DNA of 64,000 bases from Sequoia sempervirens (GCA_007258455.2 VDFB02358134.1:216871152-216935151); one strand, 5' to 3'; positions 10,301 to 22,768 are shown, counted from the first letter of the stretch. Notes: generated by a model not told the origin, from the sequence alone. Numbers and translations are program-made.

Positions 10301-12690
10301 TAAACTTATAGGAGTATCAACTTGTGCAACTTGACCCCTATCCTTTTCTTTTCCTTTATCTTTAGATTGCCCTTGACTTTTATATTTTTGTGTTTGTGAG
10401 CTATGGGTCCTCCCAACTACTTCAGTAAATATCCTATCTTGAGGGACCACATGGGTTTTAAAAGTTCCTAAAACTGCATTTCTAATAGCAGGAACCCTTA
10501 ACAATTCAAAAGCAGAAAAACTTACCTTCAATCTTTTGAGCTCCTCAGCTACATATTCACCCAATTGTTTTGTACTCATGTCAGCATGGGTGTCTTTAGG
10601 ATAATCTACCAACTTATCCTTGCCTTCATCGATGTTCTTTCCCTTAGAGGAATCAAACTGTCCTCCTTTTGAAAAATACTGTTGGCACATGAGGATAGGA
10701 TGGATTGTTATTGGCATGTGGGTCAGGTGGGTAGTGAAGTTATTTGGAGGAATTGATGTAGTGAATGGATTACCAACTTGCCTATTCCTCAAATCATATT
10801 TTTTGGTGCGTTGTTGGAACATTTGAAACTACTCATTGTCGGTTTCTTCCTCATCCAAAGGACCATTATCATTCTTAGTACCTTCATTGAACAATTGTGA
10901 AATCTCATCTTCATTGCATACTTGTTCCACCTTGTCATCTGGTTCACTTGATTCTTGCTCTAGTCCATTCTCTTCACCTTGTGGGAAAGGAGCATGATTC
11001 AACACCAACACTGGAGAATCATAAGGACCAAATGGTACCAATTCTTGATTTTTGGAATTATTCTCAACTTCGTACTGAAAAATGGATGCAATATTCTGGA
11101 ACTCAGGGCAATCTAGTTTAGAATGTTGATTTGTCTTGTGGAGTTTGCACCACCCTGAAAAAGCTGCCTCAGCTAAATACACATCACTTGAATATTTTTC
11201 TTGATTATCTAGTTGGTCTAATGGGGTAGGAACACCTCCATTATTTGGCCTTGTATTCCATGTTTTGTTTTGCCTAGGTGTTTTTCTTCTATGAAATCCT
11301 TGTCCACTTGACTATCCTCTATCAAAGTTTTGTGTAGATGACTACCCTTTATCAAATTTTTGTCCATACCCTTGTGCAAAATCCCTATTTTCCTTATTGT
11401 AGTTGGTTTGCATATTTCTTTGGGTAGCCTAAAGTTGACTGTTTTGGTTCCTCAAATAAGTTACTTCCATATTTAGCTTCTTGACTTGTTCTATCAGCTC
11501 ATCTAGCCTCTCTTTGCTAGGATTACTATAAGATGCAAATCATGCATTGTTCTGAGAATATCCTGGTGGTGTCCTTGAGTTGAGTGACTGATTCAGTACC
11601 TCAGAATTCTATAGATAAGTGGGGAAATTAGATTACTATTGTGGATTCAGGGGCTAATTAACATTCTGATGATAACTAGGCATAGGTGGGGCCTGATTCA
11701 TAAGAGGACCTAGATGTGGGACCAGAGGTAGTTGAGGTACTAGATTCATCATGGGTGTATGATTGGTCAAAGCTTGATTAAGTGCTTGAATTTGTCTAGG
11801 ATGAGAAACTAGCCCCAATTATGGCAAAGCTCCTCACAAATTTTTCCTCAAATTTGTAATAACTTTGATAGCCTCCATATAAGCATCAAGCAAAGTGTTA
11901 GGAGGGTTAGGTCTCCATTTGAGGAAGGTGGTTGTAAGGCTATCAAGGGCTTCATAGTAAACCCCTAGGGAAGTAGCATTATCCACAACATAGGGGGCCT
12001 ATAACCTAGTGTATGCACAATGGAATCTATTGTTGAATGACCCTATTGGCTCACTAACTTCCCTCTTAACCTTAGTGAACTATAAATACAATCGTTAGCA
12101 CTAATAGGAATTTTAAACTTCTATAGAAATGCATTCTCAAGTTCAGTCCAATTGTGGATGGACCCAACAAGCAAATGATTATACTAGTAAAAATCATCTT
12201 CTCCTATGGAATATGGGAAGAGTATACATGCAACATCTTCAAGATTAATTCCCCTATTCCTGAGGTAGGTCTAGAAAATCCTAATGTGTTCTTCAGCTGT
12301 CTTATTAAGGCCATTGACATGAAACTTGGAGCAGAAATGTTCAAGATTCTTTGGCATGGCATTGTAGTTGTTAGAAGATAGGGGTGAAGGTTTGTTTGCC
12401 AAGAAAGCCACAGGTGGTGGTGGAGGTGGTAGTGGTTGATTAATAGCTGGCTGGGGCTATTGAATGGGAATGACTTTAGAATCAGACGAGGATGGACTGG
12501 AAGAGGGTGAGGATGATGGAGAGGATGGAAATGGTGGAGTAGATGATGATTCTTCCCTTATTCTAGTCCTTCTTGACCTAGTAGGGAATTTTAATTCCTA
12601 GAAATCTTCCTCCACTGGTGTAGATTTGGTTCTTCTTTGAAACCTTGGAGGAGAAATTGCAGATAGAAAACACTCTAGCTTGCTTATTGA
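10300..12690 (-). pseudogene. Gypsy-1 Gag (capsid, CHHC knuckle, C-terminal domain)
   Basis: The frame begins near 12690, just after the PBS, with a Ser/Pro-rich N-terminus (about 12600-12400). The capsid region runs about 12380-11700, with IGEDDFYWYNHLL near 12200. The nucleocapsid knuckle is in the open piece 11182-10829 and reads WCKLHKTNQHSKLDCPEF, a C-X2-H-X4-H-X4-C zinc knuckle. The last piece, 10822 to about 10300, has a helical segment (KQLGEYVAEELKRLKV) also found in gypsy-2. There are many stops, especially between 12150 and 11200. Shorter frames on the plus strand here are shadows. Confidence 0.75.
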
Positions 12691-12693
12691 GGA

Positions 12694-12709
12694 CCTCCTT
12701 CTAGCGCCA
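12694..12709 (-). promoter_or_regulatory. Gypsy-1 primer binding site
   Basis: On the minus strand this reads TGGCGCTAGAAGGAGG and begins three bases after the LTR end at 12713. It starts with TGG as expected for pairing with a tRNA CCA end. The equivalent in gypsy-2 is TGGTGCTAGAAGGAG at 58566-58580. I have not assigned the tRNA. Confidence 0.7.
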
Positions 12710-12712
12710 ATC

Positions 12713-15700
12713 TATAGATGGTGTTATTTGCACAGCAACAACTCAGACAAAATATGATATCCTATCTCTCTTGAAAGGTAAATATCTATCAACAAGCCTC
12801 AAGAGATAGCCCCAAGGTCTCTAATGTCAGGTATTAGCAATGCAAAAATAACTCAGTGATAAATGTTAAAATGGTTGTAATCACAAGGGGCCTTACAAAA
12901 CAAATGTTGGAAACTTCAAACTAATATGTTGATGCTTTCAATCCTAAAACTAACTTAGATTTTTAAGAGAAACAAAAAAAGATAAAGGGTTTAGAGAGAT
13001 TTCTAAACTAAACCTCAGACCAATTGTGTAAACAATCAAACACTCAAAGTGGACCAATCCTTCAAAACTAATTCCTGCTTAACCCAGATTAAACCTACAA
13101 TCTCATAGAAATAGTGCAATCTTCTAAGGAAATAAATATTTTCAAATCATGGAGCATTCACACAAATCAACCTTATTTTATAATTGAAATGAATAAATAC
13201 CCACAGTTGAACTCAACACACAAATTTTAGGCCCAGGCTAACTTTACACAACAATCAACAAGCTTCTAAAAGTATGGAACAAGGATTTCTCAAACACCTC
13301 AAATATTAAACGATTAACACATTTACATCACATCTAAATCTAAAATATAACATGCAACCACAACTTTAAAGCAATTTCTCAAAGATCTGGAAAAAAAAGA
13401 ACCATGAAAAGTGAATAACATAAGAAAGAGCACCAAAAAATAATGTCTTATATTGAATCACCCAAGTTTGCAACAATTCAAGTATCGACAATGTTTCAAC
13501 ACTTGTTCTTAAAAAATATTAACTCCTTGCTCAATTCTACCTATTCCAACTATGTCTAACCTTGTTCAAATGAAGTTGGGGCCTCAATGTATAGAGAAGT
13601 TACATTAGGTCAGCCCAAAATTAGGGTTACAAAAAGTAGGTTGGCCAAACAGGTCGACATAGAATGTTTTTATAAAATAAAATTGCATTTAATTATCATA
13701 AAACAAAATCTAGTTCAATCTAGACTCTTCTTGAAGCATTATCTAGTTGGCACAGACTCCTAGTTTGTCCCTCCTAGCTAAAAGTCACATGAATAGCATA
13801 GTGTTCTAGGTGGTTGCCTATTGTCTATTTTCTCCTTCTTTATTGGCCTCTAATTTACTGGATAATTCTTTGACCTCTTCCAATATCTCCCACATGACTG
13901 CTAGATCAGGAACTGGAATAAATTTAACTCTTGTCTTATAATTTTGTATTCTTCTAAATACCAGGGCATCATTTTATTCCATTCAATGTGTAACTCATGA
14001 TATTTATCCAATTTTCAGAGATATATATATAGTTGCATCTTCCAAATTGTCTTTGGTAATAGGAGCACTGTTATAAGGGGCATAAATTTTATGCCACCAT
14101 GCCTGTAATCTATTGATGCTAATGTTATTTTGACCAAACTTCCTTCTATGAGTCATTATTTCTAGAAAAAAAATACAACTATCATATATATCCTTCATTT
14201 TTCCCTGTAGCTTCATTATCTTCTTTAATGCCTTAGAGAGGAACTCTTTTCTATAATTCAAAACTTCTATCCAATCCTTAACCTTACCAATTTCATCTAA
14301 AGTAAAAATTTTAATCTTGGCCAATTCATCCTTTAGGCACCTGTAAGATTTTCTTCAACTCTCCAATAGTTGATTCATCAACCTTATTGCAATCTAAAGC
14401 AAACTGGGAAGTGTCCTCTAGAAATTCAACAACCTTACCATGGATATTGAAGATTTGATCAATTGATTCATCTCCCCTACTACTGACATCATGTAACCAC
14501 CCTTGAGTGCTATGAATAGAGGACTTCAATCTCTCAATTTCTAAAAATGCTTTCTTTGGTAACAATCCTTCAGGAATGGTGTTGTCACTGGTAGCAGTTT
14601 GTAGAGGCCTCACTAAATGTTGGACATATTTATAGACATCACTAAGTTGCTTCTGCAGTTTCTCCTTTTCTTCAGTTTCTTTATCTAGTCTTCTCAAAAT
14701 GGCCTGAGAGGATTCTTGGAATTCTTCCTTCTCTTGTTCCTTGGTAGTTGGACCTAGATTAATGGTTTGTACCTTGTAATCAATGGGTGTCACCTCATCC
14801 TTGAACTTATCTTCTGCAGGAACAACTACATGAATGACTCTGTTATTAAACTCATATTTTGAAAAATTTGAAACTATCCTAGGTCTTTTCCTCTACTTGG
14901 GCTGTCCCCATTGTTCCAAAAAAATTTCCTAGCTAGGAGTTTCTTCTTGGACTATTATTGGATTTTTTTTAGCTTTTCTTTTATCCAATCTGGGACAACA
15001 GGTTTAGTTTCTATCTCTTTATTAAGACTATTAACAACATTTTCCTCAACATTTTTCTCCATTTCTGGTTGATCTTCTCGCTCACTCAACACTTCCTTTT
15101 CTAGGGATTTAGATGGTTATCTTGAATTACCTCTGACTCTATGTTTTTTCTTTGGGTTCCAGAGGTTGATTGCCTAATTTCTACACAAACTCTCTATTCT
15201 CCACTTTTAGGAGTATAAACCTCCTTATCTTTAGATTCATGCCCCTCAGGATCATTTGATATGTTTCCCTCCTCATGTATTGCTTCTTTTGAAATATGAA
15301 CATTGTGAGGAGGAGAAGGAAGGGGAGAATTATTTCCTATAGTTTCTCTCATGGCATTATCATTTTTAGGTGCCTCTTCAATTGGCACCTCTTTCTCTAT
15401 AGTCTTTGTCTCAGCTATAGGGGATGTTTTATGCTTAGGATAATTTCTCCTAACATACACTTGGGGCTTTTCCCCTAATCTTTCTAAGTCAATAACCTTA
15501 ACTGAGGAGGGAGCATCAGTGGAAGAGATGCCTTTCCTAGGCTTTGAAAATTTATGGCCCTTAGTGACCAACTTTCTCTTTCTTACTGGCTATGAGGTCT
15601 CATCTTCTTTGTTTGGAGATGGTTTTTCACCTTGTTTAGCCTATTTTTGGCTCCTCATTTTTCTTTTTACTGACACAGGTCTATCTTCTTCATGTCCTTA

Positions 15701-18700
15701 TTCATCATAAGGCTCAAAATTAACATCCTTTTCAACTTCTTCCTCCTCATATTTGGATTCCATATCCCCCATCAAATCATAAGTGAATTTGGTGCCCTCA
15801 GCTTCCAACTTTTGTAGTTGATGCTTAACCTAGTGTCTTGAATACCTCTTTACTGGTTCAGTCACTTGATCTAGATCTGTTACTTCTTCCTCTAACCATT
15901 TTATTTGAGGCAAGGGTTTATTCCTGAAAGGCTCATAGTCATGTTCCTAGACTAGGTTAACCTCATCATCTTGCACTTGATTTGGTATCTCTACCACTTT
16001 GTAGAGTCTTATTAATTTGAGTGGTAACCAAGAAAATATTCTCTTGATGACATCAAATTCATCTCTGCATTTGGCCCAATATTCCTCTATGTGGTCTTTA
16101 TGTCTAGATCCTCTATTGGCTTGCTTTTGGGCCTTGCCATAGGGATCAAAGTTATCCTTGTTGGTATGAGAGTATAATTCAAATTGGGATATCTCTTTCT
16201 CTAAGTATTGAGCACTTTAGATAGATGGGAAAGCTTCTAGAGTTCCAATTTTTAGTGGGAATTCTTCCCCTAGCCCATTCTTATGCAGACCCTTTTGTAG
16301 AATTTCCAAAAATGCTATCATTTGCTTGTTCATCTCCAATAATAGAAGTTTGTTAGTTGGGTACCAAGGTAGTTTGATTGGGACAATAGGAGAACCTTGT
16401 ATTTGAATGTATGTGAATCTTTGGAACTGAATAAACCATTTCCCATATTGCTTAATCAAATCCATTGCATCAACAAAGACTCTGACATGGATAGCATCCT
16501 GCAACAACCTAGGAATGTACATGAAAAGTTAATCATTTTCTCTCCTATAATTGGTTGTTCTATGTTGCAATTGTGGTTATATGTCCCATATCTTGTCCTT
16601 CCCTACAATCCCCTTGCAACAAAGACCTTTATACTTATTTTTTCTTGCCAACTTGTATACAAGATATGAAGTCATTGTAAATCTATTGGTCTCTTGCACA
16701 CTTCTAAATTGGGAATCTAAGTTGTTTCTTATGATTCTATCCCAAGGATAATGCTTCCCATCCATAATTTGTTTGATGGGGTAAAACATCCAATTGTGGA
16801 AGATGTGAGCCTCTTCTACTCCCATTACCTTACCCAGGAGAGTGATAGCATCATGATACTCCATCTTGAAATCACTTCTATGCAATTGTTTAGGCAACTT
16901 AGAATAGTGTGGTTTGGGCTTCAATATCTAGGAGTTGTTCATGATTTCCAAAGCTCTGTTGGGGTATTCATTATAAAACTTCATTTCTTCCCCAATGTTT
17001 ATCTCCTCAATAAGCTTATGGTGTGAAGCAATATTGAATAACTCTACAATGGATTCTTCAGTAATATTTTCCATGACTCTTCCCTCTGCTCCAACTATAA
17101 TCTTTGTGTTGGAATCATAATGCTTCACACATTCTAAAACTAGTTTTGGGTAAGGTTGTGTTGGAGGGAACCCTGTAGCTTGAGCCAAACCAGTATGAGT
17201 GATGATTTGAGCCAATTGAGCTGGTGCATTTCCATACATCCTTTGTTGGAAATCATCCTAGGCCACATGTCCCATGTTTGTGTCTACAATATTTGACTAG
17301 GTAGAATCAATCTTGGATTATGGCCATATGCCCTTGAAATCACACTTCATCCTTTTCGCTCTCTTTCTCACCTACTCCTATACTAAAGCAGCCTTTGATT
17401 TGGATGTCTTGTCTAAGCTCAATTTTTCCTGCATCTGTTAGAGAAAGCCACTAATCACCCAAATGCAGATAATAACATTACTTATCAATTTATGCCATTT
17501 ATTCAAGAAGATTTATCAGTATATGCAAAATAACATCATTAAGTGCAATACAAATCCTGGATTGTAATGCAATGAGATCTCAATATCAAATTATGCAAAG
17601 ATGTGTAAATAAATCTCATTCAAATTAATCAATACTCAACCATAAATATCATGCAAACCCATGTGCAAACTCATCTATCATTAACATTTGAAAATTTGAA
17701 ACTAAAGGAGAATTGTCAAAAAATCTAATGGAGATTAGATTCCCTAGCCAAACTTGAGCTCGAGTAATCTAAGCAAGCTCGGATTTCCTGAACATTGCAC
17801 ACTAGGAACCTTTTGACTTAGAATCATGAAATGAGATGGAGTTTTTAACACAATCAAGTACATTCAATTATTAATTGCTTTAGTATCATATTCCAATCAT
17901 CTTCGATGAGGCTCGATTCATCACACTCATTAGACACTTGAAGATTCATGAGGCTCAAGTATTTCTAGGTGACTTGGATTCTCTAACTGAACTGAGATCC
18001 AATAAATCCAAGCTAGCTCAGAATCACCGAATACAAGCTAAGCTCAAATTATTGCTAAGTGTAAGGGCTTTTGTATTTTTGACAATAGGATTTAAGTCAT
18101 GCACATGATCCTAAAAATCCAAGGGGGCTCGAGAAATTTGAGCTACCTCAAATTTTTTGAGTATTTTGTTTAGGTGCACAATTTCACTAAGTGTCCAGTT
18201 TGTTTGATGTTGAAATGATTAAACATTCACTTCCTTGAATTTAAATCAATGTAGACTCTTGATGATTTAGATTCAAAACTTTGGACAATGATCACTTGAT
18301 CCTCTCATCAAATGTATAATCTAAAACTATGGTTTAGGGAATTTTAGGGTTTCATGCCAACTCTAAGATAGGGTGATACTCCTAAATCTGTTATCAATCA
18401 TGCAAACACAATGCAAAGGACAAATCTTAATGATTTCCAACATACTCAATCACTCAATCTATCTTGAATATACTAAACAACAATCCCCATTGAATTACAT
18501 CTTTAAAGAACAAAACCCTAGAAGGAGAAATGAGAAACTAAATGATATACAACCCCCCAACCTAACAATTAAAATTTCACACAAGAATGAAGGTTGCATT
18601 GGAAAGCCTCGAGAACCCAGGATTTATGATCCGAGTACACAATCCCAACTGTAGAGTTCAATCAAAACATGAGTTGGAGGAAACCCTTATCAAAATCAAA

Positions 18701-19184
18701 CAAGCACAATGCAATAATGACCTCCAAGATATCTCAAATGTGACTTATATTCACCTTTTGGGAATTTTAAATCCATTAAGGTGCGTAATAAATGTGTGAA
18801 AAGACACCTTTAAAAGAATCGGGTATGCGAAATGACCTCAGAGTCTGAAAATCCTAGGTAGCTCATTTTTTTCAGTGGGAATGAGGCTCGGGTAATCTGA
18901 GCTACCTCAGATTTATCAAACCTTCTCATACTTATCCAAATTTTCCCTGCAAGTTGGAATTTCAAGCTATGGCATACCTCAAGGAGTAAAGGTAATGTCA
19001 TAATGTTGCAAAATACATCTCAAATATAAATTAATCATTAAGCACCATGGGTGAAACATGAACAAGACTAAGAGACCTATCCATTAAGGGGAAAAGGTTA
19101 GGACCCTAGGGAAAATGAACAAAAAAAATGAGAAAAAGAGGGTCCCAGCCTCCGACGGGGCGTGTGTGTGAAAATTGCACAATA
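12713..19184 (-). repeat. 5' LTR of gypsy-1 (6.47 kb, carries an open region)
   Basis: The minus-strand LTR starts at 19184 and ends at 12713, where the PBS follows. Its end portion (12713 to about 13650) aligns with the ends of both gypsy-2 LTRs (from 51774 and from 58584), which proves that this part is LTR and not internal. Its first portion (about 15550-19184) aligns with the 3' LTR at 1045-4763. Between them lies the open region 17420-14004. 12720-13990 and 17430-19184 are non-coding: AT-rich, with repeated GAGGCTCGGGTAATC / GAGCTACCTCA motifs at about 17760-18920. At 6.47 kb this is long for a plant LTR but in the Ogre range. Confidence 0.8.
14004..17420 (-). pseudogene. LTR-borne open region encoding an unrecognised protein of about 1100 residues
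   Basis: Read on the minus strand, in one mostly open direction broken by stops, the pieces are: 17239-16928 (N-terminal, with PAQLAQIITHTGLAQ); 16924-16577 (conserved block with HIFHNWM and TSYLVY); 16522-16217; an acidic stretch at about 15800-15700; 15571-15194 (basic, then Glu/Pro-rich, probably disordered); 14793-14326 (heptad-like coiled coil, EEFQESSQAILRRLDKET); and 14324-14004 (helical, Lys-rich). The two LTR copies keep the same frame and motifs. I cannot assign it to a family. The segment between about 15190 and 14800 is open only in parts. It is sense to gypsy-1 but outside gag-pol. Possible roles (accessory factor, captured host gene, relict of another element) are open. Confidence 0.6.
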
Positions 19185-19189
19185 GGACG

Positions 19190-19460
19190 AAATAGACATT
19201 GAAAGATATCACAATGGCGTATGATGATACTATTTCTATCTTCTGTGATAATACAAGTGCAATTAACATTTCAAAGAATCTCATGATGCACTAAAAAATG
19301 AAGTATATATCTATCAGGTACTATTTCTTGAGAGATAAGGTCATGAAGAATCAAGTAAATCTTTAGTATGTTCCGAAGAAGGATTAGATTGTTGATATAT
19401 TTATGAAGGATCTTCCTAAGGATACTTTTGAGAATCTCTGGGAGAAGTTAGGTGTCATTT
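19190..19460 (+). pseudogene. Copia-A RNase H C-terminal end
   Basis: The plus-strand frame contains SIFCDNTSAINISKN (about 19232), YISIRYYFLRDKV and DLPKDTFENLWEKLGV (about 19410-19450). These are the typical end of the copia RNase H, including the Asp of CDNTSAI. Several stops interrupt it, for example just before KMKYISI. The upstream part of the pol gene is absent because gypsy-1 is inserted here. Confidence 0.8.
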
Positions 19461-19837
19461 CCCCTACTTTCTTGAACTATATGTATAAGGAGATGCATTA
19501 GTCTGGTGGATCTATGGATCTATCTTTCTTCTGGACTGATGTTTTGGTGGCTACCTCTTAAGGGGAGAAAGTAGTGTCAGGTGTTGTCATTAAGAGTAAT
19601 TTATTTCCTATGTCAAATGGGAAATCAATGTAAAATATATTTTTCCTTTTCGATTGATGTCAAAGGGGGAGAGGAAGCATGTGAAAAAAAAGACAAAGAA
19701 TATTAAAGACTATCTATTAAGGGGGAGAAACTGAAAATGAACAAAAAGAAAAATCTTGGGAAGTGTATTCAGAGCTAGTATTGTGTCTTTGATGGTTTTT
19801 CACATCATGTGTTTCCATCAATGACAAAGGGGGAGAT

Positions 19838-21136
19838 TATTGCAAGAATGGAAAGAATGAAAGTGTTTTCATTGATGTCAACTGGTTAATTGGTTATCAA
19901 CCGATTGCTATTAGCATTAATGTCATGGATTCTTGTTATTGGATGTATATGTCAAGGATATTGAGAAAAATTTATTGAAGAAAGATTGCAGGTGTTCAGT
20001 GGTTACTTTGGGTTTTGCTCCATGATTTGCTCATGTGTTTGTGTGGTTCAAATATGTTGGCCATGGTTGTTGGAAGTTGCTATATCCATATTTTTAGTTG
20101 TTGATTCATTGTATAGTGTGAGTTATGTTCACTAGTTGTGAACTGTGGTTTTCTATGTTTTGGTTGAGGTTCAGGAGAAATGTTGTTGGTTCGGATTTCT
20201 CTTTGTTAAAGTCTTATGACTTGCAGTTCTAGAGTTGAGTTGTTTTGATTATATTGAAGCTAATTTTGGTATCTAGAAGGTTCATGCTTAATTGTTCTAT
20301 GTTTTTTACACTAGTTTGGCTGACCTTCTATTAAATACTATCTTCAGAGTTGATGAAGCATGTTGGATCTATTTAAGTCCTTATGAAGCGTGTGTTTGGG
20401 TTGCCCTCATTCTAATGCCATCATAGGATGTTTTTGCATCAACCTAATTTGAATTTGAAATTGGATGGCCAAATTTGGATATGTTTCAAAGTTGAAGAGG
20501 GTATAAATACATGATGAGTTAGTGGTGAATAGAGCATAGAAAGAGGAAAAAGAGATAAGTGCAAAGAAATGGAGTAGATAGATGCGAGATTGATGCAAAT
20601 TAGTGAGTTTTTGTGATGCAAGTTTGGAGGATCAATGTGAAGCCTAAATTTTGAGTTTCTGAATGCAGTGAGTAGAAGGTGTACTCTATCATTCATGCAT
20701 ATCTACAAGTGGTTGAGAAAATTATGGTGGATTTATCTATTGCATTGAGATTGTCTTCTCTTTGTAATGTATCTCTTCTATCTTCTTTGTATCTTTGTCG
20801 CAATGGGCCCTTTGGGTGTTATCCCTAGTCGATAGTGATTCCCGGTCCAGAAAGTGAATCTTTTTTTGGCAATGAGCCTTGTTTCTTAGGCAGTGATCCT
20901 CTTGTAATCAGTTTTGATGTTCTCTATAGTGTGAGTTAATCCTCAAGTTGTGATTTTTCCCTTATTGGGTTTTCCACGTAAATTTGGTGTTATTGTGTTT
21001 ATGTGATAGTTTTTAGTTTCTACAGTAGTATTTAATGTTTAATCATTTAAGTAGTATTAAGCATTAGTTCTGATGGATGAATTAAGGTTTAAATCTATGA
21101 CAACTGATTCGCATCCCCTCTTAGTTTTCTTTTTCA
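19838..21136 (+). repeat. Copia-A LTR
   Basis: 1299 bp. It starts TATTGCAAG (TG mutated to TA; relatives have TGTTGCAAG) right after the purine tract AAAGGGGGAGAT at 19826-19837, and ends TTTTCA at 21136. A TATA box TATAAATA lies at 20502-20509. The U5 part carries GTGAGTTAATCCTCAAG and a T-rich end. The reverse complement of a related LTR is found at 21654 onward (copia-B). Confidence 0.8.
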
Positions 21137-21141
21137 ATGAT

Positions 21142-21153
21142 TGGTATTAGAGA
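21142..21153 (+). promoter_or_regulatory. Copia-A primer binding site
   Basis: TGGTATTAGAGA, one base from the initiator tRNA-Met type PBS TGGTATCAGAG, a few bases after the LTR end. It marks the start of a second element's internal region. Confidence 0.75.
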
Positions 21154-21197
21154 TTGGTTCCTTGGTGAAGAGATTAATTGCTTGAGGAAGGTCTAGG

Positions 21198-21653
21198 ATG
21201 GCTGGTAAAATGACTTATGATTATCCAAGGTTCAATGGAACTAATTATGCTATCTGGAAAATATTGATGGAAGAATATCTGGAGTTTTGCATATATGATG
21301 TGGAGAGAGCTTACAAGAATCCTTACACTCCTGCTAATGGTCTGAGTATGGCTAATGAGATCAAAGCACATGAAGCGAACAATAAGGCGAAGTACATTTT
21401 GAAGAACGGTCTAGTACATTTCAAGTTGATTCATGTTCAAAATATAAAGAATTCTAAGGAAGTCTAGGATGCTTTGGAAAGGGTGTATGAAGGTGATGAA
21501 AGAGACAAAGAGGAAAAATTACATAATTTGGAGAGATAGTTTGAGCTTCTACACATGTCTAAAGATGAGAATGTCAAAGCTTATGTATAGAGATTGGATG
21601 AGATATAGGCCAGAATGCAAGGACTTGGTGCTACTATAGATGATGTTAAAAGG
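21198..21653 (+). pseudogene. Copia-A Gag N-terminus
   Basis: The start codon at 21198 opens an 89-residue frame with YPRFNGTNYAIWKILMEEYL, a copia Gag N-terminal (DUF4219/UBN2-like) signature. The frame continues after in-frame stops with RVYEGDERDKEEKLHNLE and ENVKAYVXRLDEI up to the point where the copia-B LTR interrupts it (21654). It belongs to the SIRE/Maximus type by its sequence style, which is inference. There is no nucleocapsid part here. Confidence 0.75.
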
Positions 21654-22668
21654 TGAAAGACAATTGAGAGGGGGGTGAATCATTTGTCACCAAATTTAAA
21701 CTCAAAACTTCAACACTTATAAATTTCACAACCACACTGTTCTGTTATTAAGTATGAACGTGAAATGCAAATAATAGAAAGAAAAATAAACACAAGGAAC
21801 ACCAAATTTTATGTGGAAAACCAAATGAGGGAAAAATCACAGTGAGGATTAACTCACAATATAAAGAGATAGCAAAACCAAATACAAAGGATCACTTCCA
21901 AGGGCTCACTGCCTATAGAAATGATTCACTGTCCAACAGGGACACTCACTACTTATAGATACAAAAGAAAACAAAAGATCCACAACAATAATTTATACAC
22001 ATTCACAACCTTGATCAAAATATTGCAGAAACCTTCAGCTCACTGCCTTCAGGAATCTAACACAATGAAGTATTGCTACCTCAACTTACTTTCACACACT
22101 TCTGCTCTTCACTTGTGCCTTACTTCATTACTTTGCATCATCCAATTCTTCATATCTCTACTTGCATTTATACCATCTTCAACCTTAGAAACTTTCTCCA
22201 AGGTCAGCCACATAAGCTTCATTTCATAAATTCAAATTAGGTCAGAAAATCAACATTCCCACGGTGGAAAGGAATGAGAATGGGCCAATTAAATACCTAA
22301 CCAAGACCAAAAATAATGTCTCGGATCAACCACACGCTTTCTTAACTAGATTTTAATTTTTCAAATAAAGTGTAAACACCAGGTCAGACAAACCTAATGA
22401 AAACACAAATGAACATTGAAGTACACACTTCCCAACAAGAAGATAACACATGGACAACGTAAAAAGCTTATTATGCATGAGAACACTTCTCAGGTTCCTT
22501 CAGATACATCCACATCAAGTGTAACAACCTTAAAATATAGAACTCCTTCCATCAGATCATCTAGACATTGCAAATACATACAACTCTGAAACTCAACTTC
22601 TGGATCACCAAACCACAAACATCTTTACCAGAACCCAAATAAAACCATTACAAGACATATTCTAGACC
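21654..22668 (-). repeat. Copia-B LTR, inverted, cut by assembly gap (copy 1)
   Basis: Reverse-strand copia LTR. It begins on the plus strand with TGAAAGACAATTGAG, followed by the tract GAGGGGGGTGAATCA, the complement of a typical copia LTR end. Aligned as reverse complement with copia-A's LTR it matches in the TATA zone (complement of TATAAAT at 22166-22172), the GTGAGTTAATCCTCA block and elsewhere. The 5 bases before it (21649-21653, AAAGG) are the candidate TSD. The LTR is cut by the N gap and appears more fully at 45418-48509. Confidence 0.8.
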
Positions 22669-22768
22669 NNNNNNNNNNNNNNNNNNNNNNNNNNNNNNNN
22701 NNNNNNNNNNNNNNNNNNNNNNNNNNNNNNNNNNNNNNNNNNNNNNNNNNNNNNNNNNNNNNNNNNNN
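22669..22768. other. Assembly gap (100 N)
   Basis: Exactly 100 N, the usual placeholder for a gap of unknown size between two contigs. The sequence after it begins at the equivalent of position 487. Confidence 0.98.

Larger units (their letters stand above)
1045..19184 (-). mobile_element. Gypsy-1: Tat/Ogre-like Ty3/gypsy LTR retrotransposon (copy 1)
   Basis: Minus-strand element of at least 18.1 kb. Its 5' LTR is 19184-12713, the internal region 12712-4764, and the 3' LTR runs from 4763 to about 1045, where it is truncated. The LTR start at 4763 and 19184 is recognisable from matching sequence on both sides (complement of TGTGAAAATTGCACAA). The 3' end of the 5' LTR is fixed by a PBS at 12694-12709 and by alignment to gypsy-2. 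Domain order on the minus strand is gag, protease, RVT_3 RNase H, RT, RNase H, integrase. The element is inserted in the RNase H of copia-A (junction 19184/19185). It is coding-dead, with stops and frameshifts throughout. Its TSD cannot be checked because the left end is missing. Confidence 0.85.
19185..21653 (+). mobile_element. Copia-A: SIRE-like Ty1/copia remnant with pol end, LTR and gag start (copy 1)
   Basis: Plus-strand remnant in the order RNase H C-terminus (19190-19460), untranslated region, PPT (19826-19837), LTR (19838-21136), PBS (about 21142) and gag start (21198-21653). A pol 3' end, then an LTR, then a gag start is what two head-to-tail copies sharing one LTR look like. The left end is cut by gypsy-1 at 19185. 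The right end is cut by the inverted copia-B LTR at 21654. 19470-19825 has no gene beyond a degenerate frame; it carries stops and an A-rich run. Confidence 0.75.

Noticed and set aside
12154..12381. 75-residue plus-strand open frame
   Set aside because: Antisense shadow of gypsy-1 Gag.
14326..14793. Coiled-coil open frame that could be read as a host structural protein
   Set aside because: It is part of the longer open region in the gypsy-1 LTR and is present in every LTR copy covering it; no host gene structure is seen.
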